6,995 nt of DNA. It comes from CAZFNQ01 sp964652125. Its GTDB lineage: Bacteria > Patescibacteriota > Saccharimonadia > Saccharimonadales > JANWIN01. Below, one piece after another: positions 1 through 5,855 of this stretch. Position numbers and translations under genes: made by a program. Under the pieces are notes generated by a model. The model searched no databases. It was not told where the DNA came from and saw only the letters and a program-made list of their open reading frames with translations. Numbering within the stretch: the stretch's first letter is position 1; each line of letters opens with the position of its first letter. The stretch lies in NCBI GenBank assembly GCA_964652125.1, contig CAZZAE010000043.1, positions 1-6,995 of the forward strand, in the 5' to 3' direction.

Positions 1-199
1 TGCCCTTCGTAAGATCGTAAGGGGTCAACTCGACCGTAACGCTGTCTCCTGGCACAATTCGTATGTAATGTTTACGCATTTTGCCAGCGACATGAGCTAT
101 AATTTGATGCCCGTTTTCAAGCTCTACTTTGAACTGAGTGCCCGGTAGTGTCTCAACAACCGTACCACTTAGTTCAATTACTTCCTTATTTGCGGCCAT
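1..199 (-). CDS. infA: Translation initiation factor IF-1 (3' end cut by window edge)
   Basis: IF-1 binds the ribosomal A site on the 30S subunit and assists IF-2 and IF-3 in selecting the initiator tRNA. The 66 visible codons begin MAANKEVIELSGTVVETLPG and continue with the family hallmarks VELENGH (25-31), GKMRKHYIRI (39-48), PGD (50-52) and VELTPYDLTKG (56-66), which form the single S1-like OB-fold. The family is about 72 residues, so only the last six or so should lie beyond the left edge. The ATG at 199 gives the standard N-terminus. No Shine-Dalgarno sequence precedes it, and a good promoter lies only a few bases upstream, so the leader is probably very short. It follows secY directly, without the adk and map genes found there in many bacteria. 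Recognition is secure; only the end is unseen. Confidence 0.97.
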   Translation of the reverse strand, partial: MAANKEVIELSGTVVETLPGTQFKVELENGHQIIAHVAGKMRKHYIRIVPGDSVTVELTPYDLTKG

Positions 200-216
200 A
201 AATATAACAAGCGATA

Positions 217-246
217 ATTATACCAGATGAAGTGCACCAAAGTAAA
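217..246 (-). promoter_or_regulatory. Predicted sigma-70-type promoter with extended -10, for infA
   Basis: Read on the minus strand, TATAAT (217-222) is a perfect -10 hexamer preceded by TGG, an extended -10 element. TTTACT (241-246) matches four of six bases of the -35 consensus at an 18-base spacing. A start about seven bases past the -10 would fall near 210, leaving a leader of roughly 10-12 bases before the infA ATG at 199. This would give infA (and any genes after it) transcription independent of the ribosomal block upstream. The call rests on sequence match only. Confidence 0.6.
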
Positions 247-260
247 GTGTTTTTATACAT

Positions 261-283
261 CCCTCACAATAATTTCCTGAGGG
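261..283 (-). repeat. Inverted repeat (6-bp perfect stem, 11-base loop) after secY
   Basis: On the minus strand CCCTCA (283-278) is mirrored by TGAGGG (266-261) around an 11-base AT-rich loop, about 40 bases after the secY stop. The RNA could form a GC-containing hairpin. It is not followed by a U-tract in the transcribed direction (the next bases are ATGTATAAAAACAC), so it does not look like a standard intrinsic terminator. It might protect or mark the 3' end of the upstream mRNA, or be chance in a short intergenic gap. Confidence 0.45.
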
Positions 284-324
284 TCATTTATATAATGGAA
301 ATATAGCAAGTTCCAGTCCGGCGA

Positions 325-1818
325 TCAAGTGTTTTTACTTTTTCGTGGAAGAAATCTAAGCCGTCGCCCACCGGTGGCGGCATCGGCCGGAATAGATGAG
401 TCATAGAAGAAATCAGGTTGTGAATATTGATCATACGTGACCATCAGTGCGCGTGATTCTATAGCTCGTAAGGTTTCTAGAGCCACAGCCACTAAAATCA
501 ACAGACTGGTGCCACCAATGGCTACATTAGTTTTTAGGAATATCTGAGCAATCATTGGCAATAGAGCAAGAAAACCCAAAGCCAGAGCTCCAAATAGCGT
601 CAAACGATTAACAATTTTGCTTAGGTATTTCTCGGTTTGCTTGCCAGAACGGACTCCAGAGACAAAGCCGCCTTGCTTTTGCAGGTTTTCGGCTATTTCC
701 TTAGCATTAAAAGCAACGTTTGTGTAAAAGAAGGTAAATACAACAACCAGCAAAAAGTAAACTAATGGATATAGGAATGGTTGCCACCCACCACGTTGAA
801 AGCTTTGTACGCTTGGGGGTTGAAAGAGCTTTAACAAGGTGCCACCAATTGATTGAAGATGGGCACTAGCACTACCAGCCATGATTTGTCCGGCAAAACT
901 CGGAACACTTAAAAACGCCACGGCGAAGATAATTGGAATAACTCCAGCGGTAATCAATTTGATAGGCAATACAGTGGTCACTCCACCGTAGGCTCTGTTA
1001 CCTTGCACACGTTTGGCATAGTTAATTGTAATATTTCTTGATGCTTCGTTGAGTTTAACAATAAATACAGTAACAGCGGTTACAATTGCCAATATTAATA
1101 TGCTATAGAGCAAACCGTTTCTGCTAACGGGCAGCGTCTTACCAAAGACATGCCATTTAGTACTTTTATTACTAATAGAACTTATTAAGCTTGCCGTAGT
1201 TTTTGGCAGACTACTGACGATTCCAACAGTAATAACCAGTGAAATTCCATTACCAACTCCCTGTTCAGTTACTAATTCACCGAGCCACATAAGTATCATA
1301 GCGCCCCCGGTTAAGGCCGCCACCATGAGCACCCACTGTATCAGCTTAGTATTGGCGGTAATATCTCCTAGACCACCTATGCTGGCAGCCGATTGTCTAA
1401 CAAGATAAATAGCACCAATGGCCTGGACTATGGCGAGTGGGAATGTGAGTATACGGGTATATTGATTAATTTTCTTACGTCCATATTCGCCTTCGTTATT
1501 TAAAGCTTCAAGTTTAGGGATTGCTCGAGTCAATAGTTGAAGAATAATAGAGGCATTAATGTAGGGACCAAGGCCGACAAGCATTATAGAGAAATTAGCT
1601 AAAGCTCCACCGGATAGTACATTAATAAAACTCAAAAGTTGGGGTGCGCGTTGGGAGGCGAATATGTTTTCCAGGACCTGCTTCAACGTTTTAGGGTCAC
1701 TCAGTGGCACCGGTATGTGGGCCATTATTCGAAATACTAAGAGCATACCTAAAACCGCAAATATACGCTTGCGCATATCCGCCGTACTCATTGACCGCCA
1801 AATTATCTTCCAGTTCAT
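325..1818 (-). CDS. secY: Preprotein translocase subunit SecY
   Basis: SecY is the channel of the Sec translocon; with SecE (and usually SecG) it passes unfolded proteins across or into the cytoplasmic membrane, driven by SecA or the ribosome. About ten hydrophobic segments are visible (near residues 20-35, 75-98, 120-141, 160-178, 190-212, 236-254, 284-305, 348-368, 404-426 and 432-450). The plug region LLSFINVLSGGAL (61-73) and LVGLGPYINASIILQLL (80-96) are typical of the family. The cytosolic C5 loop carries KQGGFVSGVRSGKQT (381-395), with the conserved Arg at 390. At 497 residues it is longer than the roughly 430-445 of well-known bacterial SecY; the extra length appears spread over outer loops and a basic C-terminal tail (451-497, ending GGRRLRFLPRKSKNT). 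No cysteine is present. The ATG at 1818 is preceded by GAGGG. It sits 74 bases after rplO, as expected for a spc operon, and ends in TGA. Confidence 0.98.
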   Translation of the reverse strand: MNWKIIWRSMSTADMRKRIFAVLGMLLVFRIMAHIPVPLSDPKTLKQVLENIFASQRAPQLLSFINVLSGGALANFSIMLVGLGPYINASIILQLLTRAIPKLEALNNEGEYGRKKINQYTRILTFPLAIVQAIGAIYLVRQSAASIGGLGDITANTKLIQWVLMVAALTGGAMILMWLGELVTEQGVGNGISLVITVGIVSSLPKTTASLISSISNKSTKWHVFGKTLPVSRNGLLYSILILAIVTAVTVFIVKLNEASRNITINYAKRVQGNRAYGGVTTVLPIKLITAGVIPIIFAVAFLSVPSFAGQIMAGSASAHLQSIGGTLLKLFQPPSVQSFQRGGWQPFLYPLVYFLLVVVFTFFYTNVAFNAKEIAENLQKQGGFVSGVRSGKQTEKYLSKIVNRLTLFGALALGFLALLPMIAQIFLKTNVAIGGTSLLILVAVALETLRAIESRALMVTYDQYSQPDFFYDSSIPADAATGGRRLRFLPRKSKNT

Positions 1819-1892
1819 CGGCCTACTTACCCTCTTTTTAACTCAAAAATCTTTATCCAGTATACAGGACAAATCTGCCGCGTTACAGCCGG
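1819..1892 (-). other. rplO-secY intergenic gap with imperfect palindrome
   Basis: This 74-base gap is the widest inside the otherwise packed ribosomal block. On the minus strand it contains TCCTGTATACTGGA (1869-1856), a 14-base palindrome centred on GTATAC with one mismatched pair. The TATACT within it matches five of six -10 bases, but no good -35 lies 16-18 bases upstream, so an internal secY promoter is possible but weak. Closer to the gene is the secY ribosome binding site GAGGG, about 11 bases before the ATG. No terminator-like stem with a U-tract is seen, so read-through into secY is the simplest reading. Confidence 0.35.
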
Positions 1893-2351
1893 CTATTTGT
1901 CTTTTTTGGGACGTGCAACTTGCGGCGTAGTTGTAAACGACCCACCAACTTTTTCAATAGCGCCAATGGCAGTCTTGCTTGCACCCTGAAGCTTAACAGC
2001 GAGCTTCTTAGTTGTCTCACCCTTAACTATCAACTTAACGCTGACATATGGATTAGTAACCAAACCAGCCTCAGCAAGTTTGTGATTATCTATCATACCT
2101 GTCAGTTCATTTATCTGACCGGTATAGACATTTTCAACTTGTCGACGGTGAGAGGTGAATCCTCGTAATTTTGGTAATCGTTGAATAAGTGGGTTTTGAC
2201 CACCTTCAAAACCAGGACGTCGCCCACTTCCGGCTCTTGAATTTTGTCCTTTGGTTCCACGCCCAGCTGTTTTACCTTGTCCAGCGGAAATTCCACGCCC
2301 AACTCGTTTTGCACTTTTGTGACGGGTTATATTTAGCTCGTTATATTTCAT
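1893..2351 (-). CDS. rplO: 50S ribosomal protein L15 (uL15)
   Basis: L15 is a late-assembly 23S rRNA-binding protein of the large subunit. The protein has 152 residues, close to the usual 145-150. The N-terminal Gly/Arg/Lys-rich extended segment (about 16-50, including GQGKTAGRGTKGQNSRAG at 24-41) is diagnostic and leads into GFEGGQNPLIQRLPKLRGF (47-65). The globular C-terminal part (about 73-145) contains VKLIVKGE (105-112). The ATG at 2351 overlaps the rpsE stop as ATGA, so translation is probably coupled; the upstream AAAGAG is only a weak ribosome binding site. In most bacteria rpmD (L30) lies between rpsE and rplO, and here there is no room for it. It ends in TAG, and secY follows. Confidence 0.98.
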   Translation of the reverse strand: MKYNELNITRHKSAKRVGRGISAGQGKTAGRGTKGQNSRAGSGRRPGFEGGQNPLIQRLPKLRGFTSHRRQVENVYTGQINELTGMIDNHKLAEAGLVTNPYVSVKLIVKGETTKKLAVKLQGASKTAIGAIEKVGGSFTTTPQVARPKKDK

Positions 2352-2926
2352 GACTTACTCTTTTTAACTTCAGCTACTTTAGGTTTTGCGGATTCTACTG
2401 GCTTAGAGTTTTTGACCAAGGGCTTATTTGTGGTTGTCACCCAATGCTTGGCGGGTACGATACTTTGCAAAGCTTTCAAGGTTGCATAGGCAGTATTGGT
2501 TTTATTAGATGAACCGAGCGATTTGCTGAGCGCGTTGCTAATTCCGCCTACTTCTAGAATAGTTCGGACGACACCGCCGGCGATTAACCCGGTACCAGGA
2601 CTAGCCGGCTTTATCAAGATATGTGAACCACTGACTTTCGCTTCAGCTTCATGGGGCAAAGTGTCGTTATAGATTGATAGGGTAACCATGTTCTTCTTGG
2701 CAATCTCGACAGCCTTTGTAACAGCGGCGGTAACATCAGCACCTTTTGCAGAGCCAACTCCAACTTTATTTTTATGATCACCTAAGACTACCAGTGCCCG
2801 GAAACGGAAACGTCGGCCGCCCTTAACAACTCTAGCAACTCTGTCGATATGCACAACACGCTCATCAAACTGCTTCTCTTCGGCAGTTTGCTCACGTCTT
2901 GGCATCGTAATTGGTCGATTGGCCAT
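2348..2926 (-). CDS. rpsE: 30S ribosomal protein S5 (uS5)
   Basis: S5 sits near the mRNA entry channel of the small subunit and affects decoding fidelity and helicase activity. The 192-residue product has the double-stranded-RNA-binding-like N-terminal domain with VVKGGRRFRFRALVVLGD (33-50) and VGVGSAKG (55-62), then the C-terminal domain with KPASPGTGLIAGGVVR (106-121). The start at 2926 (MANRPITMPRREQ) is chosen over an upstream in-frame ATG at 2959 because that one lies inside rplR, while GGAG sits seven bases before 2926, one base after the rplR stop. A low-complexity Lys/Pro/Val tail (about 168-192) extends the protein beyond the usual ~165 residues. It ends in TGA overlapping the rplO ATG. 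Confidence 0.97.
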   Translation of the reverse strand: MANRPITMPRREQTAEEKQFDERVVHIDRVARVVKGGRRFRFRALVVLGDHKNKVGVGSAKGADVTAAVTKAVEIAKKNMVTLSIYNDTLPHEAEAKVSGSHILIKPASPGTGLIAGGVVRTILEVGGISNALSKSLGSSNKTNTAYATLKALQSIVPAKHWVTTTNKPLVKNSKPVESAKPKVAEVKKSKS

Positions 2927-2927
2927 A

Positions 2928-3284
2928 TTAAAACTCCAGTCCTGATTTACGAGCCGCATCAGCCAAGGCTTTTACGCGGCCATGGTACAAATGACCACCC
3001 CGATCAAAGACAACTCGTTTAATTTTAACGGTCTTGGCACGCTTGCCAACTTCAGTCCCTATCCAAATAGCTTTATCGGTCATCGTCCCAGTAGCGGCCT
3101 TACTACCAACGGTTGTAATTGAAACTAAAGTTGTGCCGGCTGTATCGTCGATAATTTGAGCAGTGATATGGCGATTGCTAATATTAACATTTAACCGCGG
3201 TCGCTGCTTGGTGCCACTGATGATTGCCCTTACTCGGGCTTTACGGACAGCATGATTATTTAACTTGTGTTCTAGGCTATTCAT
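2928..3284 (-). CDS. rplR: 50S ribosomal protein L18 (uL18)
   Basis: L18 binds 5S rRNA together with L5 and helps place it in the central protuberance of the large subunit. The 118 residues match the family length. A basic N-terminus (about 7-20) leads into RPRLNV (28-33) and the strand segment NRHITAQIIDD (37-47). The C-terminal signature is VVFDRGGHLYHGRVKALADA (91-110), followed by ARKSGLEF. The ATG at 3284 lies five bases after the rplF stop, with AAGGA about 12 bases upstream. The stop TAA at 2930 is one base from the rpsE start. Confidence 0.98.
   Translation of the reverse strand: MNSLEHKLNNHAVRKARVRAIISGTKQRPRLNVNISNRHITAQIIDDTAGTTLVSITTVGSKAATGTMTDKAIWIGTEVGKRAKTVKIKRVVFDRGGHLYHGRVKALADAARKSGLEF
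2934..2937 (-). promoter_or_regulatory. Shine-Dalgarno site of rpsE, deciding its start
   Basis: GGAG on the minus strand lies seven bases before the ATG at 2926, inside the last codons of rplR. It supports the 192-residue S5 over the form that would start 11 codons earlier. Confidence 0.8.
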
Positions 3285-3289
3285 AATTT

Positions 3290-3829
3290 CTACTTTTCCT
3301 TACCAGACTTACCGCTTTTGCGGATTATACGCTCTCCAACATACTTAATTCCCTTACCTTTGTAGGGTTCGGGTTTCTTGAGGGCTCTAATTTCAGCTGC
3401 AACTTGACCTACCTGTTGTTTGTCGATACCACTGATAGTAATTATATTTTGTTCAATACTGGCAGTAATTCCGGCAGGTATCTTGTAGTTTACATCGTGA
3501 GAAAAACCAACATTAAGTTTTAAATCAGATCCTGACATGTTAACACGATAACCTACTCCGTTTATTTCCAGTTGTTTGGAGAAGCCTTCGCTAACACCAC
3601 TTACCATATTACTCAGCAGTGAGCGCATCAAGCCGTGCTTAGAGCGAACTTTAGGTTCATCGCTAATACGACTAACAACTAAGCTATCTTCCTCTTGAGC
3701 AACTTTAATTCCGGGCATAGCGAACTGACTAAGGCTACCTTTGGTTCCTTTGATTTCAACCGCGTCATGTTCAATAGTTACACTAACGCCGGATGGAATT
3801 TTGATAGGTTGTTTGCCAATTCTACTCAT
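3290..3829 (-). CDS. rplF: 50S ribosomal protein L6 (uL6)
   Basis: L6 binds 23S rRNA near the sarcin-ricin loop and the factor-binding site of the large subunit. The 179 residues fit the family length and its two tandem repeats of one fold (about 1-82 and 83-170). Visible hallmarks are MSRIGKQPIKIPSGV (1-15), LEINGVGYR (87-95) and the highly conserved C-terminal PEPYKGKGIKYVGE (153-166) with a basic tail. The ATG at 3829 starts one base after the rpsH stop, and a modest AAGG lies nine bases upstream. Confidence 0.98.
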   Translation of the reverse strand: MSRIGKQPIKIPSGVSVTIEHDAVEIKGTKGSLSQFAMPGIKVAQEEDSLVVSRISDEPKVRSKHGLMRSLLSNMVSGVSEGFSKQLEINGVGYRVNMSGSDLKLNVGFSHDVNYKIPAGITASIEQNIITISGIDKQQVGQVAAEIRALKKPEPYKGKGIKYVGERIIRKSGKSGKEK

Positions 3830-3830
3830 A

Positions 3831-4232
3831 CTAATAAACCTTACAAATTAACTCTCCGCCAACTTTTTTAGAAGTGGCTTGTGACCCCGTCATAACGCCT
3901 TGTGAAGTCGAAACTATTACAATTCCTCGACCCTGTTTAACTTTGGGCATTTCAGAAGCACTGGCATAATGACGACGACCGGGTTTACTCAGACGAATAA
4001 TTTCAGTAATTCGAGCATTACTCTCTGGGTTGTTGATGGTAACTTTCAAAGCCTTACCAACTAATCCCTTTTCAACACTAACATCATCAACAAAGTTATT
4101 GGCCTTCAGGACTTTAGCGACAGATTCTTTTATCTTGGAATGCGGCATAGAGACTTCTGAGTGATTAACAGCTATAGCATTGCGAATCCTAGATAGCATG
4201 TCAGCGATTGGGTCTGTGGTTGTGGTTGTCAT
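3831..4232 (-). CDS. rpsH: 30S ribosomal protein S8 (uS8)
   Basis: S8 is a primary 16S rRNA-binding protein needed for assembly of the central domain of the small subunit. The 133 residues match the family. Hallmarks are DPIADMLSRIRNA (7-19), SKPGRRHY (82-89) and the C-terminal GRGIVIVSTSQGVMT (101-115) followed by KKVGGELICKVY. In E. coli S8 also represses the spc operon by binding its mRNA near rplE; I could not identify a matching RNA site here. The ATG at 4232 follows rpsN by 16 bases, and GGAG lies eight bases upstream. Confidence 0.98.
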   Translation of the reverse strand: MTTTTTDPIADMLSRIRNAIAVNHSEVSMPHSKIKESVAKVLKANNFVDDVSVEKGLVGKALKVTINNPESNARITEIIRLSKPGRRHYASASEMPKVKQGRGIVIVSTSQGVMTGSQATSKKVGGELICKVY

Positions 4233-4248
4233 TGCATTGTCTCCTTTC

Positions 4249-4518
4249 TTACCAGCTAGATTTCGTTATACCAGGGATTTCACCTTTACTGGCGTGTTCT
4301 CTAAATGAAATTCGTGACAGGCCAAAAGTCCGCATATAACCGCGTGGACGACCAGTTTCCTGACAACGATTCTTCCAACGGGTGGGTGAAGAATTTCTTG
4401 GTAGATTATGCAAACCAACTTGGTCACCAAGTTCTTTAAGCTGAGCGCGCTTGGCACTATATTGCTGAATCATTTTTTGGCGCTTTAGGTCTCGAGCGAT
4501 GATCGATTTCTTAGCCAT
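4249..4518 (-). CDS. rpsN: 30S ribosomal protein S14 (uS14), zinc-free type
   Basis: S14 is a late-binding protein of the small-subunit head. The 89-residue product carries NRCQETGRPRGYMRTFGLSR (50-69) and ends with GEIPGITKSSW (79-89), both typical. Only one cysteine (52) is present, so the two CxxC pairs of the short zinc-binding form are missing; this is the zinc-independent (C-minus) type, about a dozen residues shorter than the 101-residue E. coli protein. The ATG at 4518 is one base after the rplE stop, and a strong AAGGAGG lies nine bases upstream. Confidence 0.98.
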   Translation of the reverse strand: MAKKSIIARDLKRQKMIQQYSAKRAQLKELGDQVGLHNLPRNSSPTRWKNRCQETGRPRGYMRTFGLSRISFREHASKGEIPGITKSSW

Positions 4519-4519
4519 C

Positions 4520-5134
4520 TTATTTGGCCTCCTTGGGAGTATTAGTTGTTGGACTTGGTTGAATCACGGGCTTCTCAAATGGCATTCCAAACTTTTCCAG
4601 AAGTGCCTTGGAATGCTCAGGGCTATCTGCCTTAATAACAAATATTACTTGCAAACCATGAACGGTAGTTGTTTCATCGAAACTCAGTTCAGCAAAAACA
4701 GACTGATCATTTAAGCCGATAGCGTAGTTTCCGCTCTTATCAAAGGCTCGGCTACTGACACCATGAAAATCTCGCAGTCTAGGCAAGACGATATTGATAA
4801 ACCTATCCATGAATTCGTACATCCTAGCCCCACGCAGTGTAACTTTAAGTCCAATCTTATTACCTTCACGCAACTTAAATGATGCAATCGATTTCTTAGC
4901 AGTTGTTTGTATCGGTTTTTGACCGGTAATTTTAAGTAGAGTATTGGTAGCTACTTCCATAAGTTTTTTATCGTCTTTAGCTCGGCCCAGCCCAACATTT
5001 AAGACTATTTTCTCAAGTTTTGGTCCCTGGTTGATATTACTAAGCTTTAATTGATCTTTTAACTGTTTACTTAAACTATCTTGGTAGAGTTGCTTAAGAC
5101 GTGCTGGAGGTATTGCAGTAGTTGGATTTGCCAT
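4520..5134 (-). CDS. rplE: 50S ribosomal protein L5 (uL5)
   Basis: L5 binds 5S rRNA and the P-site tRNA region, and forms part of a bridge to the small subunit. Family motifs run in order: KIVLNVGLG (42-50), TGQKP (70-74), KSIASFKLREG (81-91), LRGARMYEF (100-108), LPRLRDF (117-123) and FGMPFEK (182-188). At 204 residues it is longer than the usual ~180, with a short N-terminal addition and a Pro/Thr-rich tail (189-204) past the normal end. The ATG at 5134 shares one base with the rplX stop (TAATG), and AAGGAG sits eight bases upstream, so translation is probably coupled. Confidence 0.98.
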   Translation of the reverse strand: MANPTTAIPPARLKQLYQDSLSKQLKDQLKLSNINQGPKLEKIVLNVGLGRAKDDKKLMEVATNTLLKITGQKPIQTTAKKSIASFKLREGNKIGLKVTLRGARMYEFMDRFINIVLPRLRDFHGVSSRAFDKSGNYAIGLNDQSVFAELSFDETTTVHGLQVIFVIKADSPEHSKALLEKFGMPFEKPVIQPSPTTNTPKEAK

Positions 5135-5490
5135 TACTTAATCTCCTTACCAGTTGGTAGAAAAACTCTAGTCTTAGTACCATCCTTAGCAACTTTATAT
5201 CCTATACGACTTGGTTTTTTAGAAGTGGGCTCAATGATGCCAACTTTGCCGACCCATATTGGCTTGGTAATTTCAATTATCCCGCCAGTTGGGCGTTCTC
5301 GAGTAGCTTTTTGGTGTTTTTTGACAATATTAATACCCTCAACCGTAACTTTGTTAAGCGTTGGATGAACGACACTTACTTTGCCGGTCTTACCCTTGTA
5401 TTTTCCAGCCCGAACTTTAACACTGTCACCAACTTTAAGTCTGATCTTAAAGACTGTTTTCTTGGATGATGCTAGTTGTCTCTTATTCAT
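5134..5490 (-). CDS. rplX: 50S ribosomal protein L24 (uL24)
   Basis: L24 is an assembly-initiating protein that binds the 5' end of 23S rRNA near the exit tunnel. The KOW motif is clear at about 20-47 (VGDSVKVRAGKYKGKTGKV), followed by VEGINIVKKHQK (50-61) and a second half with TGGIIE (68-73). The protein has 118 residues, longer than the usual ~100-105, mostly from a basic N-terminal stretch (1-18) before the KOW domain. No internal ATG offers a shorter start, and GGAGG sits four bases before the ATG at 5490, which overlaps the rplN stop as ATGA. Confidence 0.97.
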   Translation of the reverse strand: MNKRQLASSKKTVFKIRLKVGDSVKVRAGKYKGKTGKVSVVHPTLNKVTVEGINIVKKHQKATRERPTGGIIEITKPIWVGKVGIIEPTSKKPSRIGYKVAKDGTKTRVFLPTGKEIK

Positions 5491-5855
5491 AGTACCTCCG
5501 GAGCAAGCGAAATAATCTTGCTGTATCCTGCCTCACGAAGTTCCCTGGGCACTGGGCCAAAAATACGTGTACCTCGGGGCAGTTTATCATCACCAATAAT
5601 TACTGCAGCATTGTCATCAAATCTAATTGTCGAGCCATCACGTCGTTTGATTGGTGATCGAGTTCTCACAACTACTGCTCGGACAATTGTTTTACGCTTA
5701 ACGGTACCGCTGGGATTAGCCTGTTTAACACTTGCAACAATTACATCGCCTACTCGAGCGTAACGTCGACGACTACCACCTAGTACACGGATGCAAAGTA
5801 TTTCCTTGGCACCGCTGTTATCTGTAACCAGTAATCGTGATTCTTGTTGTATCAT
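5487..5855 (-). CDS. rplN: 50S ribosomal protein L14 (uL14)
   Basis: L14 sits at the subunit interface and contacts 16S rRNA in an inter-subunit bridge; it is also the binding site of silencing factor RsfS in many bacteria. The 122 residues equal the usual length. Hallmarks are MIQQESRLLVTDNSGAKE (1-18), RDGSTIRFDDNAAVII (72-87) and GTRIFGPVPRELR (95-107). The ATG at 5855 overlaps the rpsQ stop as ATGA; only a weak GAAGAGA precedes it, so it probably depends on coupled translation. It ends in TGA, overlapping rplX. Confidence 0.99.
   Translation of the reverse strand: MIQQESRLLVTDNSGAKEILCIRVLGGSRRRYARVGDVIVASVKQANPSGTVKRKTIVRAVVVRTRSPIKRRDGSTIRFDDNAAVIIGDDKLPRGTRIFGPVPRELREAGYSKIISLAPEVL

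Noticed and set aside
261..283. Inverted repeat after secY as an intrinsic terminator
   Set aside because: No U-tract follows the stem on the minus strand (ATGTATAAAAACAC), and the plus-strand side has only a mixed AT stretch and no gene to terminate.
284..300. Plus-strand TATAAT at 291-296 as a promoter
   Set aside because: No gene on the plus strand lies downstream, and no good -35 was found at proper spacing; AT-rich chance match.
1819..1892. A strong independent secY promoter in the gap
   Set aside because: TATACT matches -10 well, but the bases 16-18 upstream (around TGTAAC) do not resemble a -35, and no TGN extension is in register.
1664..2168. Plus-strand open frames near the rplO/secY junction (1664-1930 and 1920-2168)
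   Set aside because: They lie opposite secY and rplO, have no family resemblance and no fitting ribosome binding site; they are antisense shadows of conserved genes.
2111..2314. Minus-strand open frame inside rplO in another frame
   Set aside because: It overlaps the conserved L15 coding sequence entirely and has no independent ribosome binding site or recognisable motif.
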